64,000 nucleotides of DNA from Ruegeria faecimaris (GTDB lineage Bacteria; Pseudomonadota; Alphaproteobacteria; Rhodobacterales; Rhodobacteraceae): NCBI RefSeq assembly GCF_900182615.1, contig NZ_FXTE01000001.1, positions 1,054,001 through 1,118,000 on the forward strand, written 5' to 3'. Positions within the stretch are counted from its first letter, which is position 1. Every line of letters starts with the position of its first letter. Of the stretch, positions 51,988-61,457 are shown one piece after another. The position numbers and the translations under genes are program-made. The notes under the pieces are model-generated. The model ran no database searches. It saw only the letters and a list, made by a program, of their open reading frames with translations, and was not told the DNA's origin.

Positions 51988-53024
51988 GAACGCGGTCCTA
52001 CTTCGATCAGGCTTTTCATTGCGGTTGGGCTGCGATCCAGTGCTTCGAACGCGGCCTGGATGTCTGCCAGAGGGCTGACGTCAGTAATCACAACATCCGC
52101 GTCCACTCCGCCCGAGGCGACAACTGCAATGGCTTTCTCGTAATCCTCTGGCTCATAGACCCGAGCACCGATCAGTTGCAGCTCTCGCCAGAAGAACTGG
52201 AACAGGTCTATCTGGGGCTTTTGTGCATGGATCGCGACCATCACGATCCGGGCCCGAGTCGCGGCAACGGCGGTCATCGCATCAACTCCGGGCTGCGTTC
52301 CCGACACCTCGAAAACCACATCTGCGCCTTTGTCGCCCGTGCGCGCGTTGATTGTGGACACCAGGTCGGTTTCGATTGGGTTTATCGTGTCAAAACCAAG
52401 TTTTTCAGCAATCGCAAGACGGTTCGGATTCACTTCGGAAATCACGACATTTCCACCCGCATCCCGCGCAACCATGGCAACCAGGATGCCGATCGGGCCG
52501 CCGCCGATAACGACAACGTCCTCGCCAGGTTGCAGGCCAGACAGCCGCACATCGTGGCAGGCAACGGCGACCGGCTCGATCAGCGCCGCGTGATCCATGC
52601 GCAAGTCGTCTGGCAGAATGTGCAACGTATGGGCCGGAACGGTCCAGATCTCTTGCATGGCGCCATCGGTGTCGAGGCCGAGAAATTTGAGGTTCTGACA
52701 AATATGCTGATGCCCCCGTTTGCAAGCTGGGCATTCTCCGCAGTGATCAAGCGGTCGGACAACAACCTTCTGGCCGGGTTCGACCGTGTCGACGCCCTCG
52801 CCCACCGCTTCGACGACACCTGACATCTCATGTCCAATCACCCGATTCAGGCCGACACGGGCATCCATGTTGCCGTGGTAGACGTGCATATCCGTCCCGC
52901 AAATCCCACAATAGGCAACGCGAACGGCAGCCTCGCCGGGGCCCGGATCCGTCGCTCGGGCTTGCTGTACAGCAAAGCTCTTGTTGCCCCTGTAGTATGC
53001 CGCACAGATCGTCTCGGTTGTCAT
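51984..53024 (-). CDS. Zinc-binding medium-chain alcohol dehydrogenase
   Basis: A 346-residue dehydrogenase. Catalytic zinc ligands are in [14 protein letters not shown] and VIGHEMSG; the structural zinc loop is [15 protein letters not shown]; the NAD motif is [13 protein letters not shown]. It resembles sorbitol/threonine-type dehydrogenases and likely oxidises a sugar acid or polyol. It is ATGA-coupled both to kduD and to the upstream enolase-superfamily gene, so the three act in one route with the ABC importer. Substrate candidates such as L-galactonate cannot be separated from sequence alone. Confidence 0.85.
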   Translation of the reverse strand: MTTETICAAYYRGNKSFAVQQARATDPGPGEAAVRVAYCGICGTDMHVYHGNMDARVGLNRVIGHEMSGVVEAVGEGVDTVEPGQKVVVRPLDHCGECPACKRGHQHICQNLKFLGLDTDGAMQEIWTVPAHTLHILPDDLRMDHAALIEPVAVACHDVRLSGLQPGEDVVVIGGGPIGILVAMVARDAGGNVVISEVNPNRLAIAEKLGFDTINPIETDLVSTINARTGDKGADVVFEVSGTQPGVDAMTAVAATRARIVMVAIHAQKPQIDLFQFFWRELQLIGARVYEPEDYEKAIAVVASGGVDADVVITDVSPLADIQAAFEALDRSPTAMKSLIEVGPRS

Positions 53025-54121
53025 GTATGCATCTCCATGTGTTCCGCATTCAGTTTGTCCCAGTCGAATTCCACTCCGGTTCCCGGTGTATCCGGGGCCA
53101 CGGCCATACAGTCTTCCACAACCAGCGGACGGGTCGTGTACTGATCTATCGGGAATGAGTGTACTTCTAGCCACCCTGCGTTGGGTTGCGCGGCAACAAG
53201 GCTGACGTGCAGCTCCTGAATCCCATGACTGCAAACCGGAATGTCGTGCTGTGCGCTCAGCGCGGCCACGCGCAACCAGCCGGTGATCCCGCCGCAATTT
53301 GAAGCATCGGGCTGGATGAAACTCAGCTTCGCGTCATCAAAGGCGTACTCGAATTCGTGAATCGTGTGCAGGTTTTCACCCATAGCAAGGGGCACGCCCG
53401 TGGCTTCGGCAATTCGGCCATAGCCTTTGTAATCGTCTGGAATTGTCGGTTCCTCGAACCACAGGATATCGCAGTCGGCGAACCCTCGGGCTGCCACGAT
53501 GGCCTGCTCGACGCTCATGGAGTAATTCGCGTCAACCATGAAGAACCGGTCCGGCCCCAACATTTCGCGCACCGCCCGGGTCCGCGCCAGATCATCGGCC
53601 AGATCCGGTTGACCGACCTTGATCTTGACCGCGTTGAACCCACGCGCAAGGTAGCCTTCGGTCTGCAACAGCAGTTTCTCCAACGAGAAATTCAGGTCGA
53701 TCCCGCCGGCGTAGGCCTTGCACCGTTTGGACGCTCCACCAGCCATTTGCCATAGTGGTGCATTCTGCGTTCGGCCGCGAATGTCCCAAAGGGCAATATC
53801 CACGGCCGAAATGGCGAACGAGGCGATCCCACCCCGTGCCACATAGTGCACATGCCATTGCATGGCATCGTACAGGCTTTCGATCTGTTCGGCGCCTTGT
53901 CCAACCAGGAACGGCGCTAGATCATGCTGGATCATCGCCAAGATGGCATGACCGCCCTTGCCGCCCGTATAGGTATACCCAACCCCCTCAACCCCATCCG
54001 ACGTTTGAATGGTAACGGTGATCAATTGAAAGAACGTGTGATCGCCATGTTTGGCATCGACCAGGACTTCGGCGAGCGGGACGTTGAACAGCCGCGCTGA
54101 AACACTTTCTATGCGATTCAC
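53021..54121 (-). CDS. Enolase-superfamily sugar-acid dehydratase (mandelate racemase/MLE family)
   Basis: A 366-residue protein starting at a GTG that overlaps the permease stop (GTGA). K-x-K in AVKIKVGQ, metal ligands Asp in MVDANYSMS, Glu in WFEEPTIPD and Glu in AMGENLHTI, and the catalytic His in [11 protein letters not shown]. The N-terminal [15 protein letters not shown] and [15 protein letters not shown] fit acid-sugar dehydratases such as talarate/galactarate-type enzymes. It is distinct from the Gci-like enzyme at 31.9 kb. Encoded directly after the importer, it should dehydrate the imported or oxidised sugar acid to a 2-keto-3-deoxy acid. Confidence 0.83.
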   Translation of the reverse strand: MNRIESVSARLFNVPLAEVLVDAKHGDHTFFQLITVTIQTSDGVEGVGYTYTGGKGGHAILAMIQHDLAPFLVGQGAEQIESLYDAMQWHVHYVARGGIASFAISAVDIALWDIRGRTQNAPLWQMAGGASKRCKAYAGGIDLNFSLEKLLLQTEGYLARGFNAVKIKVGQPDLADDLARTRAVREMLGPDRFFMVDANYSMSVEQAIVAARGFADCDILWFEEPTIPDDYKGYGRIAEATGVPLAMGENLHTIHEFEYAFDDAKLSFIQPDASNCGGITGWLRVAALSAQHDIPVCSHGIQELHVSLVAAQPNAGWLEVHSFPIDQYTTRPLVVEDCMAVAPDTPGTGVEFDWDKLNAEHMEMHT

Positions 54122-55116
54122 GAACCCAAGACCTTCTGCTGCCTGGCAATAACCCGAGACTGTAAGAGGATGACCACAAAAAGAAAGCCTCCACGTATGA
54201 CCATCTGCCAATAGGCGCTGAAACTGATGGTCCCCTGACCGTTTTCAAAGTTCAGAACGTTGAACACCAGACCCAGCAAAAGCGCTCCGGCCACGGTCGC
54301 AGGGATCGAACCCATCCCACCTGTCAACAAGGTGCCGCCCACAACAACGGACGCGATGGCCGACAATTCCCATCCGATGCCCTCAAGGGGTTGTCCGGCT
54401 CCAAAACCCGAGGCCAGAAAGACGCCAGCCAGCCCTGCGCAGCCGCCCGAAAGCAGGTAGACGAAAGCCTTGGCGCGATTCACCTTCAGACCCATGAGGT
54501 TCGAGGCATCCTCGCTGCCACCGATCGCCAAGACGGTCCGCCCGATGGTTGTTCTTTCCAGCACCAGCCACAGTACCAGCGTCAGTCCGGCCACTATGAC
54601 TATTGCCCATGGAAACAGACCAAACGCCTGCCCCATGCCAAGCTTGGTGAAGTTCGACCCCCAATCAACCGAAATTGTCTGGGCGCCCGAAATCACCAAT
54701 GCGCCGCCTTTTGCGGCAAGCATGGTCGCCAGTGTGGCGATGAAGGGCGGAATCCGAAGGATGATGATGCAAAAGGCGTTGATCGCTCCGAAGCCCACCC
54801 CGGCAAGCACGGCCCCCGGCAGCGCAACCTGAATCCCGTATGGGCTGAGATAGGCCGCAACAACCGACGTAAAGGCCGCAACGGATCCAACCGACAGATC
54901 AATCCCGCCGGTCATGATCACAAAACACATACCCAGCGCAATCGCGATGAACATCGCGTTGTAGTTCAGGAAAGACGAGAAATTGTAGGCGCTGCCAAAG
55001 TTGTCATAGCGCATCAGCCCAAACAGGATCAAAGCCAGCAGTGCGATCCACACCGTCACCGAAGCCGAATTGCGCCGAAGGTACTTTCGCAGGTCAAAAG
55101 CCGTTTCATCCAACAT
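54118..55116 (-). CDS. Sugar ABC transporter permease (RbsC/YjfF type)
   Basis: A 332-residue inner-membrane permease. The [20 protein letters not shown] motif near residue 70 and [20 protein letters not shown] near residue 265 are diagnostic. It is the second of two permeases in a YtfQRT-YjfF-like system and lies three bases after the other. The stop is coupled to the enolase-family gene. Confidence 0.9.
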   Translation of the reverse strand: MLDETAFDLRKYLRRNSASVTVWIALLALILFGLMRYDNFGSAYNFSSFLNYNAMFIAIALGMCFVIMTGGIDLSVGSVAAFTSVVAAYLSPYGIQVALPGAVLAGVGFGAINAFCIIILRIPPFIATLATMLAAKGGALVISGAQTISVDWGSNFTKLGMGQAFGLFPWAIVIVAGLTLVLWLVLERTTIGRTVLAIGGSEDASNLMGLKVNRAKAFVYLLSGGCAGLAGVFLASGFGAGQPLEGIGWELSAIASVVVGGTLLTGGMGSIPATVAGALLLGLVFNVLNFENGQGTISFSAYWQMVIRGGFLFVVILLQSRVIARQQKVLGS

Positions 55117-55119
55117 CGA

Positions 55120-56097
55120 TCAAGCCCTCCGGAACTGCTGGACCCAGACGGCCAGGATAATAATGACCGCTTTGGCGATCAGTGCAACTTCGTCCTCTAC
55201 CCCGTTGGCCAGCAATGTATATTTGACCAATTGGATGATGACGGCTCCCAGTATGGCACCAAAGATCGGCGCCCGTCCGCCTTGTAAAAGAGCCCCGCCA
55301 ACGACAGCGGCCGCGATGGCGTCAAGCTCCATCAGATTGCCGTTGCGCGCGGCGTCCGAGGCCGAGTTGATCGCAACCACGATCAGACCAGCCAAGCCCG
55401 CAAGCACCGCGCAGATGACATAGGCCCCGATCTTGACCCGCCGGACGGGACCACCGGCCAGATAGGCCGCGCGTTCATTGCCGCCGATCGCCAGCAGGTA
55501 ACGACCCCAAGTGGTTCTGGTGATCACCCAGAACAGCACACAGGCAATGGCCAGCGCCAGCCAACCCTGGAACGGCAAGCCAAGCACCTTGCCGGTTCCA
55601 AGATAACTGAATGAAGGGTTTGAAAATGTCTGCAGGTTGCCATTCGTCAAAACCTGGGCAATACCGCGACCCGAGATGAAAAGAATGAGCGTCGCAATAA
55701 TGGGCTGCACGTTCAACACGGCAACCATCACGCCGTTGAATACCCCACATAAACCCGCGACGAACAGTGGCAGGACAATGGCCAAAATGACGCCAAGCAT
55801 CGGATTGGCGGCGCCCAGATCCGACAGAAAGATCAGCGGGGCCAACGCCCCCGCCAGAGCCATGACAGCGCCAACCGACAGATCAATTCCACCCGTGGCG
55901 ATGACCAGCGTCATACCCATGGCCACGATGGCGATCGTGGCAACCTGGCTGATATTCACGAACAGGGTCTGCATCTGCAGGAAATTGGGGGTGAAAAACG
56001 CGTTGAACACCAGCAGGGCGACCAACGCGGCGATGCCGCCATGAAAGCGGAAGGGTATCGATGCGACCCGTTGCGGCAACTTCATTGCGCGGTCCAT
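55120..56097 (-). CDS. Sugar ABC transporter permease (RbsC/YtfT type)
   Basis: A 325-residue permease with the family motifs [19 protein letters not shown] and VVGGALLQGGRAPIFGAILG. The ATG at 56097 has an AAGGA site seven bases upstream; the ATG at 56085 would give an ATGA overlap with the ATPase stop and is the alternative. It forms the channel with the following permease. Confidence 0.9.
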   Translation of the reverse strand: MDRAMKLPQRVASIPFRFHGGIAALVALLVFNAFFTPNFLQMQTLFVNISQVATIAIVAMGMTLVIATGGIDLSVGAVMALAGALAPLIFLSDLGAANPMLGVILAIVLPLFVAGLCGVFNGVMVAVLNVQPIIATLILFISGRGIAQVLTNGNLQTFSNPSFSYLGTGKVLGLPFQGWLALAIACVLFWVITRTTWGRYLLAIGGNERAAYLAGGPVRRVKIGAYVICAVLAGLAGLIVVAINSASDAARNGNLMELDAIAAAVVGGALLQGGRAPIFGAILGAVIIQLVKYTLLANGVEDEVALIAKAVIIILAVWVQQFRRA

Positions 56098-57617
56098 GAA
56101 CCAGTTCCTTCTTCATGATGCGCAAGCGCGCGCACCAGTATGTTCTCCGTAATCCCGGGGTTGGTCAGTTCCTTGACCGAGCGCCCCTCGTGCATGACCA
56201 CGATGCGGTCGGCGCCTTCCACCAGCTCTTCGAATTCCGAACTGATAAGAACGACGCCGAACCCCTTTTCGACATAAGACCGAATGAACGATTGGATCTC
56301 TCGCTTGGCGCCGACATCTACGCCTCGGGTCGGTTCGTCCAGTATCAGGATGTCTGGCTGCGTCGCCAGCCAACGGGCGAGCAGTACCTTCTGCTGGTTG
56401 CCGCCGGACAACTCGCGAATGGGTTGGTCCATATGCGCCGCCTTGATGCCCAGATCGTCGATGAAGGCTTGAACGATCTCGCGCTCGCGGGCAAAATCGA
56501 TCTGACCACGACTGGCCAGTTTCGGCAGTAGGGCCAGCGTCATATTCTCGCGCACGGACATGTCTGGGATGATCCCTTCGGCCTTGCGATCTTCGGTCAG
56601 AAAGCCGACGCCGTTTGCGATTGCGTCACCCGGTCCGGATGGTTGTCCAACCGCGCCGTGCAACTCGATCGCACCGCTGCGGGCTCCGTCCACGCCGAAC
56701 AAAGCGCGCGCCGCCTCAGTCCGGCCAGAGCCCAGCAACCCGCCCAACCCAACGATTTCCCCGCGGTGGAGTGTAAGGTCGAAATGCGTCAATCGCGGGC
56801 CTGTCGAAACAGAGTCGGCCCGCAAAACGATATCTCCTTTCTTAGCCTTCGCACCTGCAAAGTCCGTGAGTCCGTCTGCCGCGATCTCATCTTTGTTGCG
56901 GCCCAGCATGTCCGCGATCATTTCTAATTTGGTCGTGTCCTGGACGTTGCGCGTGCTGGCGGTGCGCCCGTCTCGCATCGTTGTGACTCGATCGCATATC
57001 TGGAACAGCTCATCGAGGAAATGCGAGACATACAGAACAGACACGCCCTGTTTCTTTAACTCGCGCACCACACCGAACAGAACCTCGACCTCGCTGGCAT
57101 CCAGAGACGACGTGGGTTCGTCCATGATGACAAGTTTCGCATCCAGCGAAACAGCCCGCGCAATCGCAACCAACTGCTGGATCGCAGTCGAGAAATTTCC
57201 TAGCGGCTCCGTCACGTCGATATCTATGCCAAAGCGCGCAAGAACCTCGCGTGCGCGCCTGTTGCCCTCGCGCCAGTCGACCAGAAAGCCGAAGCGTTTG
57301 GGCTCGTACCCCATGATGATGTTCTCGGTCACTGACCGCAGCGGCACCAGGTTGAGCTCTTGATAAATCGTGGCAATTCCGGATTCCTGCGCTTCGCGCG
57401 GGGTGGAAATGCGGCTTGGCGCATCCGCCAGATGGACGTCGCCGGCATCCCGGTCGTAAACTCCGGTCAGAACTTTGATCATCGTCGATTTACCGGCACC
57501 GTTCTGGCCGATCAGCGCATGAACCTCGCCGGGAGCGATCTTCAGACTGGCCTGGCTCAGTGCCGGTACGCCTGCAAAGGACTTATCAATTCCCGACATC
57601 GAGACGAGCGCATTCAT
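56082..57617 (-). CDS. Sugar ABC transporter ATP-binding protein (YtfR/RbsA type)
   Basis: A 511-residue two-domain ATPase. Domain 1 has Walker A GQNGAGKST near residue 37 and Walker B VIMDEPTSSLD; its signature region reads NFSTAIQQLVAIARAV. Domain 2 has a degenerate Walker A (LGGLLGSGRTEAARALFG) and a good signature LSGGNQQKVLLARWLA with LILDEPTRGVDVGAK. The ATG is preceded by GGAGG. It energises the second ribose/galactofuranose-type importer of the window. Confidence 0.9.
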   Translation of the reverse strand: MNALVSMSGIDKSFAGVPALSQASLKIAPGEVHALIGQNGAGKSTMIKVLTGVYDRDAGDVHLADAPSRISTPREAQESGIATIYQELNLVPLRSVTENIIMGYEPKRFGFLVDWREGNRRAREVLARFGIDIDVTEPLGNFSTAIQQLVAIARAVSLDAKLVIMDEPTSSLDASEVEVLFGVVRELKKQGVSVLYVSHFLDELFQICDRVTTMRDGRTASTRNVQDTTKLEMIADMLGRNKDEIAADGLTDFAGAKAKKGDIVLRADSVSTGPRLTHFDLTLHRGEIVGLGGLLGSGRTEAARALFGVDGARSGAIELHGAVGQPSGPGDAIANGVGFLTEDRKAEGIIPDMSVRENMTLALLPKLASRGQIDFAREREIVQAFIDDLGIKAAHMDQPIRELSGGNQQKVLLARWLATQPDILILDEPTRGVDVGAKREIQSFIRSYVEKGFGVVLISSEFEELVEGADRIVVMHEGRSVKELTNPGITENILVRALAHHEEGTGSWTAQ

Positions 57618-57684
57618 AAGATGTCTTCCTCCGATTGCTTGCAGGCGGCACCGACCACAGGCCAGCACCACCCACCAGGGAGAA

Positions 57685-58659
57685 TCAATAGGCTTCGTCG
57701 ATGTGATCAGCCGCATTGTCTTTGGTAAAGATGCGATCTTCGACTTTCACCCATTCCGGGATCGTCTCGCCAGCCGCGTATTTCTTCATGACTTCACAAG
57801 CCAGAGGACCGAAGAAGGGCGAGCTTTCCACCGTGACCCCCATCTTGCCATCGATGATGGCCTGAAGCGCATCACGTGTCCCGTCGATCGAAACGATGGT
57901 CACATCCTCGCCAGGCTTGCGACCGGCCAGTTCCAGAGCCTGGATCGCGCCAATCGCCATCTCGTCATTGTGGGCGTAGACCACGTTCACGTCGGGATGC
58001 GCCTGCAGCAGGGTCTCCATCACCTGACGACCCAGGTCGCGCGCAAAGTCACCGGTCTGAGAAGCCACAATCGCAAAGCGGTCATCCGCTGCAATCGCGT
58101 CGTCGAAACCCTTTTTACGGTCATTTGCAGGTGAAGAACCAGTTGTGCCTTCCAACTGGACGATGACGCCCTTGTCGCCGTCGAAATTTTCCATCAGCCA
58201 TTGCGCGGCGCGGTTGCCCTGATCAATGAAGTCCGATCCCAGGAATGCTACGAAATGCTCGCCTGGCTTGGCGACGGCCGGATCAACCGAGCGGTCCACG
58301 AGAAAAGTCGGAATGCCGGCGGCGCGTGCTTTCATAACCGCCGGAATCAGTGGCTTTTCTTCCCTTGGAGGCAGAAACAGAACGTCGATGCCTTGTGCGA
58401 TCATGCTGTCCACATCCGCAACCTGCTTGGCCGCAGATCCAGCTGCATCCGTCGCGATCAGGTCCCAGCCGCAGGCCTCGGCCGTGTCATGGAACGATTT
58501 GGTCTCGGCAATGCGCCACGGATTGTTCGACTCCATCTGCGCAAAGCCAACTTTGTAGCGCTCCTTCTGCTCAAGCTGTGGCAGATCCTGCGCAATCGCA
58601 GTCGTGCCCAACAGCGCACCCGCGACAACCGTCGAGATCAAAAGAGTTCTGCGTTTCAT
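57685..58659 (-). CDS. Sugar ABC transporter substrate-binding protein (YtfQ-like)
   Basis: A 324-residue periplasmic protein with signal peptide ending at TTAIAQ. Stretches such as NNPWRIAETKSFHDTAEACG, VDVLFLPPREEKPLIPAV-like, FLVDRSVDPAVAKPG, QLEGTTGSSPANDRKKGFDD and VVYAHNDEMAIGAIQALELA resemble the galactofuranose-binding protein YtfQ. The aromatic and Arg/Asp positions around WR, DR and ND are those that contact furanose sugars in that family. A very strong GGAGGAGGAA site precedes the ATG. Ligand may be a furanose sugar or a sugar acid, given the enzymes in the operon. Confidence 0.88.
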   Translation of the reverse strand: MKRRTLLISTVVAGALLGTTAIAQDLPQLEQKERYKVGFAQMESNNPWRIAETKSFHDTAEACGWDLIATDAAGSAAKQVADVDSMIAQGIDVLFLPPREEKPLIPAVMKARAAGIPTFLVDRSVDPAVAKPGEHFVAFLGSDFIDQGNRAAQWLMENFDGDKGVIVQLEGTTGSSPANDRKKGFDDAIAADDRFAIVASQTGDFARDLGRQVMETLLQAHPDVNVVYAHNDEMAIGAIQALELAGRKPGEDVTIVSIDGTRDALQAIIDGKMGVTVESSPFFGPLACEVMKKYAAGETIPEWVKVEDRIFTKDNAADHIDEAY

Positions 58660-58713
58660 GGTTATTCCTCCTCCATTGGTGCGGTCGCCAACGTTTTGAC
58701 CGCGAGTTTTAGG

Positions 58714-60207
58714 TCATGCCCAATTCATGTAAGTCGTCTGTTTCCTCAGATAGCCATCGAAGCCATATGCGCCGTCTTCACCCCCAACCCCGGACATACC
58801 CCAACCGGTATGAAATCCCTGCACGGCCTCGCCATTGGAGCGGTTCAGATACAGTTCGCCGAACTTCAAACGGCTCGGGGCCTCCATCAATCGCCGGTGC
58901 GATGCCGTAAAGAGATAGGCCGACAGCCCGAATGATGTGTCATTCGCTACGTCTATCGCCTGATCAAAATCATCTACTCGCATGGCTGTTGCCACGGGGC
59001 CAAAGACCTCCTCTTGCATCGCGGCATTGCTGTTGTCTGAGACCTCAAGAACCGTCGGGGACATCCAGTGCCCCTTATGGTGCGCCCCGTCCGTCAGGGG
59101 CCCACCTGCAAGATGAACCGTGGCGCCTTCGGCGATGCTGCGCTGGATGATCTCGGCGACCTTGGTCACTTCGGCCTTGCTGACTTTGGGACCCAAATCG
59201 CAGTCGTCCATCGGTTCCCCGATCGACAAAGCGCGGACCGCGGACACGAATTTTTCCAAGAACTGATCCGCAATGCCGCGATGCAGATACATACGCTCGT
59301 TGCAGGTGCAAATCTGGCCGCAATTGGCAAACCGGGCGGCAATGGCGGCCGAAACGGCGGCGTCAATATCCGCATCCTCCATCACGATGAACGGAGCCTT
59401 ACCGCCAAGCTCGAGCCGGACAACCTTGATCCGGTTGGCCGCGGCGCGAAAAATCTCTTTCCCGGCGCGTGTGCTGCCGGTCATCGTGATCAGTGACGTA
59501 TCGGGGTGTTCGACCAACCGCTGCCCTACCACCGGCCCCTTGCCTGTCAGAACATTAAGAACACCGGGCGGAAACCCGACCTTGTTGGCAAGCTCGGCGA
59601 CCGCAAGACCGGATAGCGGCGTGATTTCGTGCCCCAACAGAACTACGGTGTTGCCCGCGACTAGCGCGGGTCCGACCTTCCTGGCGGCCAATGCCAACGG
59701 ATAGTTCCAGGCCGTCAACGCAACAACAACGCCATAAGGATGACGCCGGATCTGGATTTCCTCGGACTCGTTGTCCGACGCAACTATGTCACCCGAAATC
59801 CTCCGGGCCTCTTCAGCCGCATGGCAAAGAAAGGTGACGGCAGCATCCACTTCACCTCGGGCTTGCGAGATCGGCTTGCCCTGCTCGGCGGTGATCAGAG
59901 CAGCCAAACGACCGGCGTCGATCCGGACGGCCTCAGCGAGCCTCAGGACCAGTCGAGCCCGCTCGATCGCCGGGCGCGAGGACCACGAGCCAAAAGCCCG
60001 ATGGGCCGCTTCGACCGCCGCATCCGCGTGAGCGGCGGCGCCATCTGGAACTAGCGCAACGATCTCTTCATTCGCAGGGTTTTCGACAACAACCGTGTCC
60101 GCGTCAAGGTCGACAAAGCGGCCATCGATGAACATCGAATGCCGAACGACTTGACCCAACTCCCCCACTACAGACCGCAATTTCGCCTCCCGCGCTTGCT
60201 CGGTCAA
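58714..60207 (-). CDS. AldA-like aldehyde dehydrogenase with altered cofactor motif
   Basis: A 497-residue aldehyde dehydrogenase most like AldA (lactaldehyde/glycolaldehyde dehydrogenase): catalytic Cys in NCGQICTCNERMY, Glu in RLELGGKAPFIVMED, and the C-terminal LKFGELYLNRSNGEAVQGFH. The usual KPSE-type segment that follows the NTVV strand reads LLGHEITP, so the conserved cofactor-contacting Lys is missing. The frame begins at TTG; an ATG 24 codons in is possible, but the longer form fits better. It is divergent from a lacI gene, with three operator-like repeats between them. Confidence 0.85.
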   Translation of the reverse strand: MTEQAREAKLRSVVGELGQVVRHSMFIDGRFVDLDADTVVVENPANEEIVALVPDGAAAHADAAVEAAHRAFGSWSSRPAIERARLVLRLAEAVRIDAGRLAALITAEQGKPISQARGEVDAAVTFLCHAAEEARRISGDIVASDNESEEIQIRRHPYGVVVALTAWNYPLALAARKVGPALVAGNTVVLLGHEITPLSGLAVAELANKVGFPPGVLNVLTGKGPVVGQRLVEHPDTSLITMTGSTRAGKEIFRAAANRIKVVRLELGGKAPFIVMEDADIDAAVSAAIAARFANCGQICTCNERMYLHRGIADQFLEKFVSAVRALSIGEPMDDCDLGPKVSKAEVTKVAEIIQRSIAEGATVHLAGGPLTDGAHHKGHWMSPTVLEVSDNSNAAMQEEVFGPVATAMRVDDFDQAIDVANDTSFGLSAYLFTASHRRLMEAPSRLKFGELYLNRSNGEAVQGFHTGWGMSGVGGEDGAYGFDGYLRKQTTYMNWA

Positions 60208-60240
60208 ACCACAATGGAGACCGCACCACCGATCAAAACA

Positions 60241-60293
60241 CTAATATTATTATTTAGTCAACACTAATATTAATTACTATCCGCTAATATTAG
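60241..60293. promoter_or_regulatory. Three copies of a CTAATATTA motif between aldA-like and lacI genes
   Basis: CTAATATTAT (60241), CTAATATTAA (60264) and the perfect palindrome CTAATATTAG (60284) lie 23 and 20 bases apart in an otherwise AT-rich divergent spacer. Equal-helix spacing and the neighbouring LacI gene suggest operators for that regulator. They lack the central CG step typical of LacI sites, which makes them unusual. Confidence 0.6.
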
Positions 60294-60346
60294 TTGCACG
60301 TCCTCCGCATAATCGGTAAAAAGGATACGAACAAAAAGGTTGAGCG

Positions 60347-61447
60347 ATGAACGATCAAGCGAACAAGGCCGGACAACACAGGGGTGTAGGACGAGTCGCG
60401 GGCCGACAGCGCATAACGATGCACGACATTGCACGCGTCGCTGGATGCTCACAAACGACAGTATCGCTGGTTCTGAACAAGAACGATTCCGTCAAAATCT
60501 CCGAGGACACAAAGCAACGAGTCCTGGATGCCGCCAATACGCTTGGATACGCCATGCCCTCTCAACTCAGGAAACCCCAAGACAGCGCGCGCCGACCCTC
60601 GGCACTAGACGACACCATCGCTTTTGTCGTGGACGATCTGGCGTCGAGCCCCGAAATGGTAAACGCGTTTAGCGGCGTGAAACAGGCCGTTCGGGACACC
60701 GGAAATCTTGTATTGCTGGCAGAAACCCAAAACGACCCAGAGGTCGAACCCAGAACGCTTAAGTATTTCCTCGACCAACAGGTTGCGGGCATCGTTTACG
60801 CAACTGTTTTCACCCGGCGGGTGGTCGTTCCGGAAATCCTCACGCAGGCCGCAACCCCGGTTCTGCTGCTAAACTGCTTTTGCGACGACCTCTCGTTTCC
60901 TGCGGTGATCCCCGGCGAAGTCGCTGCTGGACATACGGCGACCAACGCCCTGATCAAGGCCGGGCACAAACGAATCGCCACTATCACTGGCGAGCCGTTC
61001 ATGGAATGCGCCGCGGGACGAACGACCGGGTATAGAAACGCCTTGGCTTCCGCCGACATTCCATTCGACGAGGACTTGGTTGTCGAAGGCAATTGGTTGC
61101 CCAGCGCCGGATATGCCGCCACGCGCGAATTGATGGACCTGCCCTCTCCGCCAACCGCCATTTTCTGTCAGAATGACCGCATGGCAATCGGTTGCTATGA
61201 GGCACTCAAGGAACTTGGCCTGTCCATCCCCGAGGACATCTCGGTCATCGGATTTGACGATGACGAAACCGCGCGACACCTTTCGCCGCCCCTGACCTCG
61301 ATGATTCTTCCCACCCGGGCGATGGGACGCTGGGTCGTCGAACAGCTATTCCACGGGCCGACGGATGGTCAGAGGCACCCACTCGTGAAGCTTGAATGCG
61401 AACTGGTCGAGCGCGACTCGATCAGAGAACCCAAACGCCGGACCTGA
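60347..61447 (+). CDS. LacI-family transcriptional regulator
   Basis: A 366-residue regulator. The helix-turn-helix MHDIARVAGCSQTTVSLVLN is preceded by about 24 extra basic residues, longer than usual; the hinge and sensor domain follow (LGYAMPSQLRKP, then FVVDDLASSPEMVNAFSGVK). C-terminal AIFCQNDRMAIGCYEALKEL is typical. ATG with AAAGG upstream. It probably represses the divergent aldehyde dehydrogenase, itself and the GMC oxidoreductase that follows 10 bases later. Confidence 0.9.
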   Translation: MNDQANKAGQHRGVGRVAGRQRITMHDIARVAGCSQTTVSLVLNKNDSVKISEDTKQRVLDAANTLGYAMPSQLRKPQDSARRPSALDDTIAFVVDDLASSPEMVNAFSGVKQAVRDTGNLVLLAETQNDPEVEPRTLKYFLDQQVAGIVYATVFTRRVVVPEILTQAATPVLLLNCFCDDLSFPAVIPGEVAAGHTATNALIKAGHKRIATITGEPFMECAAGRTTGYRNALASADIPFDEDLVVEGNWLPSAGYAATRELMDLPSPPTAIFCQNDRMAIGCYEALKELGLSIPEDISVIGFDDDETARHLSPPLTSMILPTRAMGRWVVEQLFHGPTDGQRHPLVKLECELVERDSIREPKRRT

Positions 61448-61457
61448 AGGCGACATC

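Noticed and set aside
51984-53297. Extended N-terminus of the zinc dehydrogenase
   Set aside because: The upstream 91 codons are antisense-like sequence inside the enolase-family gene; the ATG at 53024 overlaps that gene's stop as elsewhere in the operon.
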